Positions 34,089 through 43,198 of a DNA stretch of 64,000 nt are shown here, one piece after another. The translations under genes and the position numbers were made by a program. The DNA is taken from NCBI RefSeq assembly GCF_000514775.1, contig NZ_AZWO01000005.1, positions 124,001 to 188,000 of the forward strand, written 5' to 3'. The notes beneath the pieces are model-generated. The model worked only from the letters and a program-made list of their open reading frames with translations, made no database searches and had not been told where the DNA came from. The first letter of the stretch is position 1. Every line of letters begins with the position of its first letter. The DNA comes from Salinispora pacifica CNR114 (GTDB lineage: Bacteria; Actinomycetota; Actinomycetes; Mycobacteriales; Micromonosporaceae).

Positions 34089-35426
34089 TCAACGGGGCGC
34101 GGCGAAGACCTGCGTCCAGTAGGGTCCGTTGCTGTTCGCGATGCCGACCCCGATTTCGGTGAAGGAGCAGTTCAGGATGTTCGCCCGGTGGCCGGGGCTG
34201 TTCATCCAGGCCTTCATCACCGCCGCCGGCGACTGCTGGTTCCAGGCGACGTTCTCCCCGATGGAGCTCCACTGGTAGCTGACATTGTTGACGCGGTCGC
34301 CGAGGCTACTGCCGTTGCTGCCTGTGTGTGTCATCTTCTTGTTGTCGGCCTGGTCCTGGCTGTGTCGCTGGGCGGCGGTCATCAGCTTGTCGTCGATGCC
34401 CAACGCCCCGCAGCCGGCTTTCGCGCGCTCAACGTTGGCCAGGCGCACCACCTCGGCGGCGTCTTTGCCGACGTCGCCGTTGGCGGGCTTGGTGGTGTTG
34501 GGGGGCGCGGTGCTACGGGTCGGGGCGGGCTGGGAGGTGGCGGTGGAGCGCGACGCCGTCGGGCTCGGCTTACGACTGGGGCTGACCGACGGCGACGGCG
34601 TGGGCGACGCCGTGGTCGGTGTGGCGCTGGGGCTGGCGGAGGTCGGTGATGTGTCGGGGAATCCACCCTCCGCGGTCGGGCTGGTCGCCACGATGTCGTC
34701 GATGGCCGAGGTGGGGCTGGCCCCACCACCACCAGAGAGGGCGGCGGCGCCGACCCCGAGGCTCACCACCAGTGTGGCTGCCGCCGCAGCTCCGCCGATG
34801 AGCAGCGGTCGCCGGTTCCGCCGGCCGGGCCGATCCTCGTCGGCCGCCAGCTCACCGGTTGGTGCAGCGGCTTCCACGACGGGCGGCATGCTGGTCGTCG
34901 GTTCGTCGGCGTACCAGCCGGTCGGCTTCGGGGGCGGCCACTGGCCGGTGGGTTCGGGCTGCCCGGCGGGGGTGGCCGCGCCGTGCCGGCCGCCGGTGGA
35001 TTCGTCCGGCCGGCCCGCGACCCGCCAGTCGCCCGACCGGTCGGGCTGCCAGCTCTGGGTGGGCTCTCCGTGCTGCCGGTTCGGGGTGGCTTCCCAGCCC
35101 CGCGTGGGCTGCTCCTGGTAGGGGTCACCGGAGCGTCCGTGGCGCGGCTGCTCCCCGGCTCCCCAGCCCCGGGCGGGCTCGGAGTCGGGCCCCCAGCGCG
35201 CGGTCGGCTGCTGCTTGTCCCACTCGTTGGCGGGCCGGTCCCATCGGTCGGTGGGCTGCTCCCAGCCGCCGGAGGGGTTGTCCGGCTCGTCACCGAACAG
35301 GTAGGCAGAGCGTGGCTCCGGGCGGTCCGTCGGCCACGCTGGTTGGTCAGCCGGCGGTTCTGGTTGCCGACGACTACCGTCCGGGTTCCTCGGGTCGTTC
35401 CAGCCGTACACGACGGTCGCCTCCAC
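34089..35426 (-). CDS. membrane-anchored CAP (SCP/PR-1) domain protein
   Basis: 445 residues. A long cytoplasmic, low-complexity N-terminus rich in W, P, G and R (about 1-205) precedes one membrane helix (PLLIGGAAAAATLVVSLGVG, about 207-230), a Ser/Thr/Pro-rich external linker to about 320, and a CAP domain of about 120 residues at the C-terminus. CAP motifs include VVRLANVERAKAGCGAL, RHSQDQADNKKMTHTG, SIGENVAWNQ, AWMNSPGHRANILN and GPYWTQVFA. The two CAP histidines and glutamate are present. Likely cell-surface; substrate unknown. Confidence 0.88.
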   Translation of the reverse strand: MEATVVYGWNDPRNPDGSRRQPEPPADQPAWPTDRPEPRSAYLFGDEPDNPSGGWEQPTDRWDRPANEWDKQQPTARWGPDSEPARGWGAGEQPRHGRSGDPYQEQPTRGWEATPNRQHGEPTQSWQPDRSGDWRVAGRPDESTGGRHGAATPAGQPEPTGQWPPPKPTGWYADEPTTSMPPVVEAAAPTGELAADEDRPGRRNRRPLLIGGAAAAATLVVSLGVGAAALSGGGGASPTSAIDDIVATSPTAEGGFPDTSPTSASPSATPTTASPTPSPSVSPSRKPSPTASRSTATSQPAPTRSTAPPNTTKPANGDVGKDAAEVVRLANVERAKAGCGALGIDDKLMTAAQRHSQDQADNKKMTHTGSNGSSLGDRVNNVSYQWSSIGENVAWNQQSPAAVMKAWMNSPGHRANILNCSFTEIGVGIANSNGPYWTQVFAAPR

Positions 35427-35783
35427 GGGTTGAGGTGCGGGCCGGGGCGACGCTACGTCGCAGCCGCTGCCTGCGGCAACGTGGCTAAGAAAGAGTTAAG
35501 GGGAACCCGGACTCGCGGGGTGGGGAGTTGGCGGAAGTAGTGCGTACAGTTAAGTGGTCCGGACAGCGCATGTCCGCGCCGAGAGGCAGCCCCCGTTAGG
35601 TGGACAGGTCGACGTGGAGATGGTCACGGCCTGTAGCAACTTGACGAAGGAGGGGGTGTCAGCTCAATATGTAGGTGTCGCCAGTCGCGCCCGGTCATGC
35701 CCAGAATTTGCTGGATTGACAGTCGCGTACTAACTGGGCGCGCGTTGGCCGGCTCTTCCGGCAGCGCATATCAAGGAGTCAAC
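35427..35783. other. intergenic region with promoter candidates
   Basis: 357 bases between the divergent CAP-protein gene and the small coiled-coil gene. It is less GC-rich than its surroundings. TTGACG (35641-35646) and CAATAT (35665-35670) with an 18-base spacer form a reasonable promoter for the small gene, with a leader of about 105 bases. A perfect TTGACA at 35716-35721 lacks a -10 at 16-19 bases. Confidence 0.45.
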
Positions 35784-35978
35784 ATGGCGAAGGCCCTGTA
35801 CGGCCACGTAGGTGCGGCGCCCGATCGGCGCCTGCTCGACGAGGTCACCCGACTGCGTGCCACGGTTCAGGCACTGGAGTTCGAGATCACGCGGTTGCGT
35901 GCCGAGAACGATCGGCTCGCGGCAGCGGCGGCCGAGGCGGATGACCTACTCCGTCTCGCTGAGCCCGCGCTGACCTGA
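35784..35978 (+). CDS. small coiled-coil protein, 64 aa
   Basis: 64 residues from the ATG at 35784, with AAGGAG eight bases upstream; the frame extends back to 35697 but the near-perfect Shine-Dalgarno supports the later start. Begins MAKALYGHVGAAPDRRLLDEV, and then has heptad-spaced LRATVQALEFEITRLRAEND and LLRLAEPAL, a parallel coiled coil or leucine-zipper-like dimer. Conserved small proteins of this type occur in many high-GC actinobacteria; function unknown. A strong hairpin follows. Confidence 0.75.
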   Translation: MAKALYGHVGAAPDRRLLDEVTRLRATVQALEFEITRLRAENDRLAAAAAEADDLLRLAEPALT

Positions 35979-36036
35979 TCCACCAGGTCCGCACTGGTCC
36001 GCAGTCCGTAGAAAACCGAATCGCACCAGGTAAGAA

Positions 36037-36064
36037 GCGCGCCGACACGACCGTGCCGGCGCGC
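36037..36064 (+). terminator. terminator after the small coiled-coil gene
   Basis: GCGCGCCGACAC (36037-36048) pairs with GTGCCGGCGCGC (36053-36064) with one A-C mismatch and loop GACC, followed by GGTTCTGTG. Confidence 0.6.
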
Positions 36065-36124
36065 GGTTCTGTGTAGCCCGTCACCCGGTGCGCATCGCCA
36101 GCTGGGTACGTCAGCGCTGGTGCC

Positions 36125-36190
36125 CCCGGCAACTGTGGCTCCCGGCACCTGTGGCTCCCGTCACCTGTGCGGTCCGGCACCTGATTCGGT
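36125..36190 (+). repeat. 16-base tandem repeat, about four copies
   Basis: Copies begin at 36125, 36141, 36157 and about 36174. The first two differ at one base, the third at a few, and the fourth decays after CCGGCACCTG. The array lies about 200 bases upstream of smc. Confidence 0.65.
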
Positions 36191-36389
36191 GCCAGGGGAG
36201 CCGCATCAGGGCCCCGAGTCACCGTGCGTCCTGCTCGACTCGGGCGGAAACCTGAATCGGAGCTGCCCGGCGGTCGCGCCGCAGGCGGGTCGCGTGCGCG
36301 GTGGCTGCCGACAGCGGGTTAGTCTGCGGGTTCACCAGGTCCGCGCGGCCGGGCGACGGTACGGCGGCCACCGGACGAGGATCGAGAAG

Positions 36390-39300
36390 GTGTATCTCAA
36401 GAGCCTGACGGTCAAGGGCTTCAAGTCCTTCGCCTCAGCGACGACGCTGAAGTTGGAGCCGGGCATCACCTGCGTGGTGGGTCCGAACGGCTCCGGCAAG
36501 TCAAACGTTGTCGACGCTATCGCCTGGGTCCTCGGCGAGCAGGGCGCGAAGGCACTGCGGGGCGGCAAGATGGAAGATGTCATCTTCGCCGGCACCGCCG
36601 GGCGGGCGCCGCTGGGCCGGGCCGAGGTGACCCTCACCATCGACAACACCGACGGCGCGCTGCCCATCGAGTACACCGAGGTTTCGATCACCCGCCGGAT
36701 GTTCCGCTCCGGTGAGAGCGAGTACGAGATCAACGGTGACTCCTGTCGGCTGCTCGACATTCAGGAGCTGCTCAGCGACTCCGGTATCGGCCGGGAGATG
36801 CACATCATCGTCGGCCAGGGGCGGCTCGACGGCATGCTGCACGCCAAACCGGAAGACCGGCGGGCCTTCATCGAGGAGGCGGCCGGCGTCCTCAAACACC
36901 GCAAGCGCAAGGAGAAGGCGCTGCGGAAGCTCGACGCGATGCAGACCAACCTGAACCGGCTCACCGACCTCACCGCCGAACTGCGCCGCCAGCTCAAGCC
37001 ACTCGGCCGGCAGGCCGAGGTGGCCCGCCGGGCCGCGGTTATCCAGGCGAACCTGCGGGACTCCCGGCTCCGACTGCTCGCCGACGACCTCGCCACCCTA
37101 CGCAGCACCCTGGCCAAGGAGATCGCGGACGAGACCGCGCTGCGCGAGCGGCGCGAGCGAACAGAGGCCGAGCATGCCGAGGTGCAGGCCCGCCTCGGCG
37201 AGCTGGAGGCGGCGCTCGCCGAGGACGCCCCACTGCTCGCCGCCGCCCAGGACACCTGGTACCGGCTCTCGGCGCTGCAGGAGCGATTCCGGTCGATGGA
37301 GCAGCTGGCCCGGGAGCGGCGGCGCCACCTGAGCGCCACGCCGGACGATGAGCGGCCGGGTCGGGACCCGGACCAGCTCGAGGTGGAGGCGGAGCACGTC
37401 CGCGAGCAGGAGGAGGAGCTCCGCGCGGCGCTCACCGACGACCAGGTGCGGCTGGCCGAGGCGGTGGAGCACCGCCAGGAGTTGGAGCAGCAGCTCGCCG
37501 CCGCCGAGCGGGCGCTGGTGACGGCGGCGAAGGCCATCGCCGACCGGCGGGAGGGGCTGGCCCGGCTGGCGGGGCAGGTCAACTCCGCCCGTGCCCGCAC
37601 GGCCACCGCCGGTGAGGAGATCGAGCGCCTCAGCACCGCGCACGCCGACGCTTCGGCTCGGGCGGAACGGGCCCAGGCCGAGCTGGACGCCGTGGCGGAG
37701 CAGTCCACCGAGGCCGATCGGGACAACGCCGGCCTGGACGCCCGCCACGCGGAGGCGGTCGCCGTCCAGGAGCAGGCACAGGCGGGGGTGCGGTCGTGCA
37801 GCGACGCCGAGCGGTCCGCGGAGAAGGAAGCCGCCACCTGGAAGGCCCGCGAGGAGGCGCTCGCCCTGGGCCTGCGCCGTAAGGATGGCGCGGGCGCCCT
37901 GCTGGCTCGGGCGGGTGAGGTGCCGGGGCTGCTCGGCGGCCTCTCCGGGCTGCTCACCGTCGCGCCCGGGCACGAGGCTGCGCTCGCCGCTGCGTTGGAC
38001 GGGCTCGCCGACGCCGTCGTGGTCAGCGGCGTGGACGAGGCGGCCGAAGCGATCCGCCTACTCAAGATTTCCGATGCTGGTCGCGCTGGTCTGCTGGTGG
38101 GTAGCCCGGCCGGCCCCGGCATGACCGGCCCAGCCGACGCGCTGCGCCCCAAGCTGCCGGACCGGGCCCAGTGGGCGCCAGACCTCGTGGAGTGCGACGG
38201 ACAGCTTCGTCCAGCCGTACACCGGGCACTGCGGGATGTCGTCCTCGTCCCCGACCTCGTCACCGCCGCCGAGGTCATCGGCGACAATTCCGAGCTGCGG
38301 GCGGTGACCCCGGAGGGGGACGTGCTCGGGGCGTACGCGGCCGCCGGCGGGTCGGCCAAGGCGCCGAGCTTCATCGAGGTGCAGGCCGCCGTGGAGGAGG
38401 CGCGGACCCATCGCGCTGCCGCCGAGCAGACCGCTGCGCAGCTGCGTGAGCAGCTGGTGCAGGCCCGGGCCGAGGTGGCGGTGGCGAAGGAGGCGGTGCA
38501 GCAGGCCGCCGCGGCGAAGCGGGAGGCTGAGGGGCACCGCAACGCCGCCGCTCGCCGCCTCGCCGAACTGGGGGCCGCGGCCCGGTCCGCGCAGGCCGAG
38601 ACCGAACGGCTCGGTGCGGCCCGCTCCCGCGCCGTCGAGGCCCGCGAGCGGGACCTCACCAGCCTGACCGAGCTGGCCGAGCGGCTGCGGCTGGCCGAGG
38701 AGGCACCGGTGGACGCCGAACCCTCCACCGAGGAGCGCGACGAACTCGCCGCGGCCCTCCCCCGAGCCCGGCAGAACGAGATGGAGGTACGGCTGGCGGT
38801 GCGTACCGCCGAGGAGCGGGTCTCCTCGATCGCCGGACGGGCCGACTCGCTCCGCCGGCAGGCCACGGCTGAGCGGGCCGCCCGGGAGCGGGCGGCGGCG
38901 CGGCGGGCGGTACGTACCCGGGGGGCCGCGGTCGCCGGGGCGGTGGCCGCCGGAGCGCACACGGCGCTGGCCCGGCTTGAGGTCTCCATCGACCAGGCGG
39001 CGCAGCAGCGGGACGCCGTGGCCAGCCAACGCGCGGCCCGGGAGGCCGAGCTCGCCGAGGTGCGCGGCGCCGCGAAGCGCCTCGGGGCGGAGCTGGAGCG
39101 GCTCACCGGCCAGGTGCACCGGGACGAGGTCGCCCGCGCCGAGCAACGGCTGCGGATCGAGCAGCTGGAGGCGAAGGCGGCCGAGGACTTCGGCCTGGAC
39201 CTGGCGACCCTGATCGCCGAGTACGGTCCGACCCAGCCGGTCCCGCCGACCGACGCCGAGGTCGCCGCCGCCGAACGGGACGGCCAGCCCGTGCCCGAGG

Positions 39301-39986
39301 CGGTCGGGTACGAGCGGGCGGTGCAGGAGAAGCGGGCCGCCAAGGCGGAGCGGGAATTGACCCTGCTCGGCAAGGTCAATCCCCTCGCGCTGGAGGAGTT
39401 CGCGGCGCTGGAGGAGCGGTACAAGTTCCTGACCGAGCAGCTGGAGGACCTGAAGGCCACCCGGCGGGACCTGTTGACCGTGGTCAAGGATGTGGACGAC
39501 CGGATCCTGTCGGTCTTCGCCAGCGCGTTCGCCGACACCGCCCGGGAGTTTGAGCAGGTCTTCGGCGTACTCTTCCCCGGCGGTGCGGGGCGGCTGGTCC
39601 TCACCGATCCGGACGACCTGCTCACCACCGGCGTCGAGGTGGAGGCCCGCCCGCCGAGCAAGAAGATCAAACGGTTGTCGCTGCTCTCCGGTGGGGAGCG
39701 GTCGCTGACCGCGGTGGCGATGCTGGTGGCGATCTTCCGGGCTCGGCCCAGTCCCTTCTACATCATGGACGAGGTGGAGGCGGCGCTCGACGACGTGAAC
39801 CTGGGTCGCCTGCTCACACTGCTCACGCAGCTGCGGGAGAGGAGCCAGCTGATCGTCATCACGCACCAGAAGCGGACGATGGAGGTCGCGGACGCGCTCT
39901 ACGGCGTGACCATGCGAAACGGGGTTACCCAGGTAATCAGCCAGCGGCTCGACCGAGCCGGGGGCGGGCAGGAGGATAGCGAGTGA
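36390..39986 (+). CDS. smc: chromosome segregation protein SMC
   Basis: 1198 residues from the GTG at 36390, chosen because it gives the canonical VYLKSLTVKGFKSF start. Walker A GPNGSGKS is at 31-38; the two coiled-coil arms are highly charged, and a hinge lies at about residues 510-640 (VPGLLGGLSGLLTVAPGHE; GDVLGAYAAAGGSAK). The C-terminal head has LSGGERSLTAVAML near 1100 and Walker B YIMDEVEAALDD near 1123. Partner genes scpA/scpB are not in the window. Its stop overlaps the HAD gene start (GTGA). Confidence 0.97.
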   Translation: MYLKSLTVKGFKSFASATTLKLEPGITCVVGPNGSGKSNVVDAIAWVLGEQGAKALRGGKMEDVIFAGTAGRAPLGRAEVTLTIDNTDGALPIEYTEVSITRRMFRSGESEYEINGDSCRLLDIQELLSDSGIGREMHIIVGQGRLDGMLHAKPEDRRAFIEEAAGVLKHRKRKEKALRKLDAMQTNLNRLTDLTAELRRQLKPLGRQAEVARRAAVIQANLRDSRLRLLADDLATLRSTLAKEIADETALRERRERTEAEHAEVQARLGELEAALAEDAPLLAAAQDTWYRLSALQERFRSMEQLARERRRHLSATPDDERPGRDPDQLEVEAEHVREQEEELRAALTDDQVRLAEAVEHRQELEQQLAAAERALVTAAKAIADRREGLARLAGQVNSARARTATAGEEIERLSTAHADASARAERAQAELDAVAEQSTEADRDNAGLDARHAEAVAVQEQAQAGVRSCSDAERSAEKEAATWKAREEALALGLRRKDGAGALLARAGEVPGLLGGLSGLLTVAPGHEAALAAALDGLADAVVVSGVDEAAEAIRLLKISDAGRAGLLVGSPAGPGMTGPADALRPKLPDRAQWAPDLVECDGQLRPAVHRALRDVVLVPDLVTAAEVIGDNSELRAVTPEGDVLGAYAAAGGSAKAPSFIEVQAAVEEARTHRAAAEQTAAQLREQLVQARAEVAVAKEAVQQAAAAKREAEGHRNAAARRLAELGAAARSAQAETERLGAARSRAVEARERDLTSLTELAERLRLAEEAPVDAEPSTEERDELAAALPRARQNEMEVRLAVRTAEERVSSIAGRADSLRRQATAERAARERAAARRAVRTRGAAVAGAVAAGAHTALARLEVSIDQAAQQRDAVASQRAAREAELAEVRGAAKRLGAELERLTGQVHRDEVARAEQRLRIEQLEAKAAEDFGLDLATLIAEYGPTQPVPPTDAEVAAAERDGQPVPEAVGYERAVQEKRAAKAERELTLLGKVNPLALEEFAALEERYKFLTEQLEDLKATRRDLLTVVKDVDDRILSVFASAFADTAREFEQVFGVLFPGGAGRLVLTDPDDLLTTGVEVEARPPSKKIKRLSLLSGGERSLTAVAMLVAIFRARPSPFYIMDEVEAALDDVNLGRLLTLLTQLRERSQLIVITHQKRTMEVADALYGVTMRNGVTQVISQRLDRAGGGQEDSE

Positions 39987-40606
39987 GTCGGGAACGAGCG
40001 ACGGCGTTGTTGGTGGACTTCGATGGGGTGCTGCGCCGCTGGGACCCGGCGGTCGCCGCCGGCGTCGAGCAGGCGTACGGGCTCACCGAAGGTGTCCTCA
40101 ACGAGATCGCGATGTCCTGGGGGCTGCTCCAGCCGGTACTGACCGGCCGGGTGAGCCACGCCGAGTGGATGGCCAGCGTGGCCGCGGCGCTGGCCCCGTC
40201 GGTGGGGGAGCAGCAGGCTCAGGCGGCTGTGCACGAGTGGCAGCGCTACCGGGGCGAGGTCGACCCGCAGGTGCTGACGTTCGTCCGGGAGGTCCGGGCG
40301 TCCGGGGTCCCGGTCGGGCTCGCCACGAACGCCACCGACGTACTCGATGCCGACCTCGCCGCCCTCGGGCTCGAGGGTGAGCTGGATGTGGTGGTCAACT
40401 CGTCGGTCGTCGGCACGCACAAGCCGGCGAAGGAGTACTTCGAGGCGGCCTGCGAGGCGCTGCGCACCTCGCCGTCGCGGGTGCTGCTCGTTGACGACGA
40501 CGACCGGGTGGTCGCGGGGGCCCGGGTGGCCGGCCTGTCGGCGCACCGTTGGAGCGGCCCCGGCGACCTGCGCTACCTGCGGGCCGCCCTGGCCCCGGCC
40601 GGCTGA
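39983..40606 (+). CDS. HAD-family hydrolase
   Basis: 207 residues. The nucleophile motif is LLVDFDGVLRRWDP (DxD form DFD), a cap domain follows, GLATNAT is motif II, and LLVDDDDRVVAGARVAG holds the acidic motif IV. HTHKPAKEYF contains the motif III lysine. Probably a phosphatase on a small metabolite. The GTG start overlaps the smc stop, so it is translationally coupled to smc, though a functional link is unknown. Confidence 0.88.
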   Translation: MSRERATALLVDFDGVLRRWDPAVAAGVEQAYGLTEGVLNEIAMSWGLLQPVLTGRVSHAEWMASVAAALAPSVGEQQAQAAVHEWQRYRGEVDPQVLTFVREVRASGVPVGLATNATDVLDADLAALGLEGELDVVVNSSVVGTHKPAKEYFEAACEALRTSPSRVLLVDDDDRVVAGARVAGLSAHRWSGPGDLRYLRAALAPAG

Positions 40607-40609
40607 CGA

Positions 40610-41137
40610 TCAGTCTCCGGTGACGCCGTCGAGGCGTTCCCGGATCAGGTCGGCGTGGCCGTTGTGCCGGGCGTACTCCTCGATCATGTGGAGGTAGACC
40701 CAGCGCAGGCTGAGCTGGTCGCCGCCGCCGTCCCGTCGGCGCATCGTGAACTCCTCGTCGAGGTCGCGCCCGGCGGCGGCGGCGTCGGCGGCCGCGATCT
40801 CGGCCCGGAGCGCGGCGAAGTCGGCCTCCGGGTCGGCGGTCTCCACCCGGAACTCAGCGTCCGGATCGGCGGTGAAGTCGAACAGGTCGGGCAGGTCCTG
40901 CCCGGCGAAGCGCTGCCGGAACCAGGCCCGCTCGACGTAGGTCATGTGTCGAACCAGACCGAGGAGGGAGAGCGGGGACGGTGCGACGCTCGCGGTGCGT
41001 AGCTGGTCGACGGTCAGGCCCGCGCACTTGTGCAGCAGGGTGTCTCGATGGTAGTCGAGCCAGCCGGTGAGCAGGGTACGTTCCGTGCCGAGGTCGGGCT
41101 CGGGCCGGCGGTCGATCTCAGGTGCCTTCCAGATCAT
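40610..41137 (-). CDS. DinB-family (DUF664) protein, probable mycothiol-dependent
   Basis: 175 residues from the ATG at 41137; an in-frame extension to 41206 is not family-like. The four-helix-bundle metal ligands appear as LVRHMTYVERAWF and LHMIEEYARHNGHADLIRE, the three-histidine pattern of the DinB/YfiT superfamily. In actinobacteria these are often mycothiol-dependent transferases, but the substrate cannot be told. It converges on the HAD gene with a 3-base gap. Confidence 0.87.
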   Translation of the reverse strand: MIWKAPEIDRRPEPDLGTERTLLTGWLDYHRDTLLHKCAGLTVDQLRTASVAPSPLSLLGLVRHMTYVERAWFRQRFAGQDLPDLFDFTADPDAEFRVETADPEADFAALRAEIAAADAAAAGRDLDEEFTMRRRDGGGDQLSLRWVYLHMIEEYARHNGHADLIRERLDGVTGD

Positions 41138-41143
41138 GGCCGT

Positions 41144-41149
41144 ATCCTC
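41144..41149 (-). promoter_or_regulatory. -10-like element GAGGAT for DinB gene
   Basis: On the minus strand GAGGAT lies six bases before the ATG at 41137. It could also serve as a weak Shine-Dalgarno (GAGG), so assignment is ambiguous. Confidence 0.35.
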
Positions 41150-41264
41150 GCGTAGCGGGTCCGGGACGAGCGCACTACCCCCGGCGAGGGCCCATGCCGG
41201 CGCCATCTGGACCGGACCCGGCGCCGTCCGGCGAGCCGGGACCGCCTTCGGTGTTGGCCGGGCG

Positions 41265-43055
41265 TCAGCCGCTGGTGAGCTGGTGGCGCATCACCTCCTG
41301 CAGCCCACCCGCGCTGGTGGTGCCCGCGATCGTCACCTCGGCCGTCCGCCCGTCGTGTCGCAGCGTGCCGATGGCGTTGCCGAAGTACGGTCCGGCCAGC
41401 TTCGTCCAGCGCAGCGCCGGCCGGCCGGTCCCGGCGGTGCGGGACAGCGCTCGGGCGGCGATGGCCAGGGCAGGTGACCAGCCCAGCCGCAGCGGTAGCC
41501 GCATCGCGGCCGGCACCTGGTTGTGCAGCGGGGAGCAGGTGAGCTGGTGTACCGGGGTGACCACCGCGGGATCGGCGAACCGGGCCCGGGCCACGTACGA
41601 GTGGTGCACGTCGCCGCTGAGGACACTGATCGACGCCGGCGCGGCGCCCGGGGCGCGCTCCGCCGGCTGCCCGGGCTGCCCCGGCTCACCACCCGGCTGC
41701 CCGGTCCCACCCGGCTGCCCCAGCTCACCCGACTCACCCGACTCACGGCGAGGCCGGGTCGTCCCGTCCGGTGCGCCGCCACCGATGCGGGCGAAGAGGG
41801 CGCCGAGCGCGTCGAAGGAGCGACGAAACGCCGCCCAGTGCTCGAGGTCGACAGCGCGGCGCAGCTTCTCCGCCGCGTCAGCCACCCAGCGTCGGCGCGA
41901 GTCGGCGAGCACCTCGTTCCACGCCTCCACGTGGTGGATGCCGGGCGGCAGCAGCCAGGGCAGGGACGAGCCCACCACCAGGTGGTCGTAGCTGCCGTGG
42001 GTCTGGTCGACCAGCCAGGACCACTCGGCCGGCGGGAGCATCGCCCGCCGGCCCGGCTCCAGCACCCGGCTGCACCGGTTGTCGAGCATGACCAGGCGGG
42101 TCCGGCCGACTCCGAGCGCGAAGCTCCACTGGTACCGCTTCGCCCGCCACGGTTCGGGGCCGGGCGCGAGGCCGGACTCCTGGTCGACCTGGTGACCGAA
42201 GTCGCGGAGTGTGTCGGTGGCGTCCTCGGCCGCGGTCACCCTCGCGTAGAGCGGGTCGGCCGCGATCTCCGCCGGGGCGAGGTTGCCGAGGTGCTGGTAG
42301 ACCCAGTAGGAGGCGAGCCCGCTGCTGATGCGCTCGCCCCACCAGGGCTGGGCGCGGGCGTGGGCGCGCCAGGCGGCGGAGGTGTTCCAGTCGTCCACGA
42401 TCTCGTGGTCGTCGAAGATCATGACGCTCGGCACGGTGGAGAGTAGCCAGCGGGTCTCCGGGACGCGCCACGACTCCAGGTAGAGCTTGGTGTACTCGTC
42501 GAAGCTGACCACCTGGTCCACCGGCGCGCCCACCGGCCGCCGCCGGCGCCGCCGGAGCAGCCGTCGTACGGTCGGTGAGGTCTCGTCGGCATAGACTTGG
42601 TCGCCGAGGAGCACCAGCAGGTCGGGCAGGTCCGCCGGGTCGGGGGTGGCGGCCAGCCCACGGGCGTACGCGTCGAGCGCGTCCGGGGGCAGCTCGCGGC
42701 CGGTGGCGTGCTGGGTGGCTTCCCGGCACGAGCCGAACACCAGGCGTACCGGCTGGTCCCGGTCGTCGGCGGCCCGGGTACGGATGACGCTGGGCGGGTA
42801 CGGGCCGGGCAGTGGCCAGACGAGCTCCCCTCCGAGCAGTACCTCGTAGCTGCTGGCGGTGCCGGGGGCCAGCCCGGAGACCACGACCAGGGCGTAGTGG
42901 TGCTGGTAGGCGGAGAAGGTGGGTGCGGTGCCGGTGGCGCCGTCGGCGGTACGGACGGTGACGGTCGCCGGGGCGCTGGTCTCCACCCAGATGGTGGCCT
43001 GCGTGCCGACCACCCGGCGGAGCAGCGGGCCGACCAGCAGGTCTGTGGCGGGCAT
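41265..43055 (-). CDS. PhoD-like phosphodiesterase/phosphatase
   Basis: 596 residues. The N-terminal Fn3-like domain (RVVGTQATIWVETSAPATVTV) precedes a calcineurin-like metallophosphatase core with RLVFGSCREATQ, LVLLGDQVYADET, VMIFDDHEIVDDWN and the late SGDVHHSYVA. Most secreted PhoD enzymes have a Tat signal; here the protein starts directly with the first domain and has no signal peptide, so a cytoplasmic role is more likely. Residues about 430-475 are a low-complexity GQPG/ESGE insertion. Confidence 0.88.
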   Translation of the reverse strand: MPATDLLVGPLLRRVVGTQATIWVETSAPATVTVRTADGATGTAPTFSAYQHHYALVVVSGLAPGTASSYEVLLGGELVWPLPGPYPPSVIRTRAADDRDQPVRLVFGSCREATQHATGRELPPDALDAYARGLAATPDPADLPDLLVLLGDQVYADETSPTVRRLLRRRRRRPVGAPVDQVVSFDEYTKLYLESWRVPETRWLLSTVPSVMIFDDHEIVDDWNTSAAWRAHARAQPWWGERISSGLASYWVYQHLGNLAPAEIAADPLYARVTAAEDATDTLRDFGHQVDQESGLAPGPEPWRAKRYQWSFALGVGRTRLVMLDNRCSRVLEPGRRAMLPPAEWSWLVDQTHGSYDHLVVGSSLPWLLPPGIHHVEAWNEVLADSRRRWVADAAEKLRRAVDLEHWAAFRRSFDALGALFARIGGGAPDGTTRPRRESGESGELGQPGGTGQPGGEPGQPGQPAERAPGAAPASISVLSGDVHHSYVARARFADPAVVTPVHQLTCSPLHNQVPAAMRLPLRLGWSPALAIAARALSRTAGTGRPALRWTKLAGPYFGNAIGTLRHDGRTAEVTIAGTTSAGGLQEVMRHQLTSG

Positions 43056-43185
43056 GGTGGGCCTCCCGAGGAGCGTGTCGTCCCTGCTGTCCGGCCGGCG
43101 GGCGCAGCAGGGGTGCGGACGAGCCTATTGCCCGCCGGGTCTCCGGTGGGGGTGCGGTGGTGGAGACGCGGTCGCCCGCGTCTGA

Positions 43186-43198
43186 CAGGATTTCGGGC
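43186..43198 (+). promoter_or_regulatory. -10 element CAGGAT for leaderless ftsY
   Basis: CAGGAT at 43186-43191, seven bases, then the ATG at 43199. No Shine-Dalgarno stands at the normal distance other than this hexamer. Confidence 0.45.

Larger units (their letters stand above)
35979..36389. other. intergenic region upstream of smc, with tandem repeats
   Basis: 411 bases. After the hairpin at 36037-36064, a short array of a 16-base unit (CCCGGCACCTGTGGCT and variants) runs from 36125 to about 36190. The smc frame stays open through the right part (from 36120), but that stretch lacks Smc sequence and the accepted start is 36390. No clear promoter was picked out. Confidence 0.5.

Noticed and set aside
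36761..39670. A 969-codon open frame on the minus strand inside smc
   Set aside because: Antisense shadow of smc; the translation is Ser/Arg/Ala repetitive with no domain, as expected for the complement of GC-rich coding DNA.
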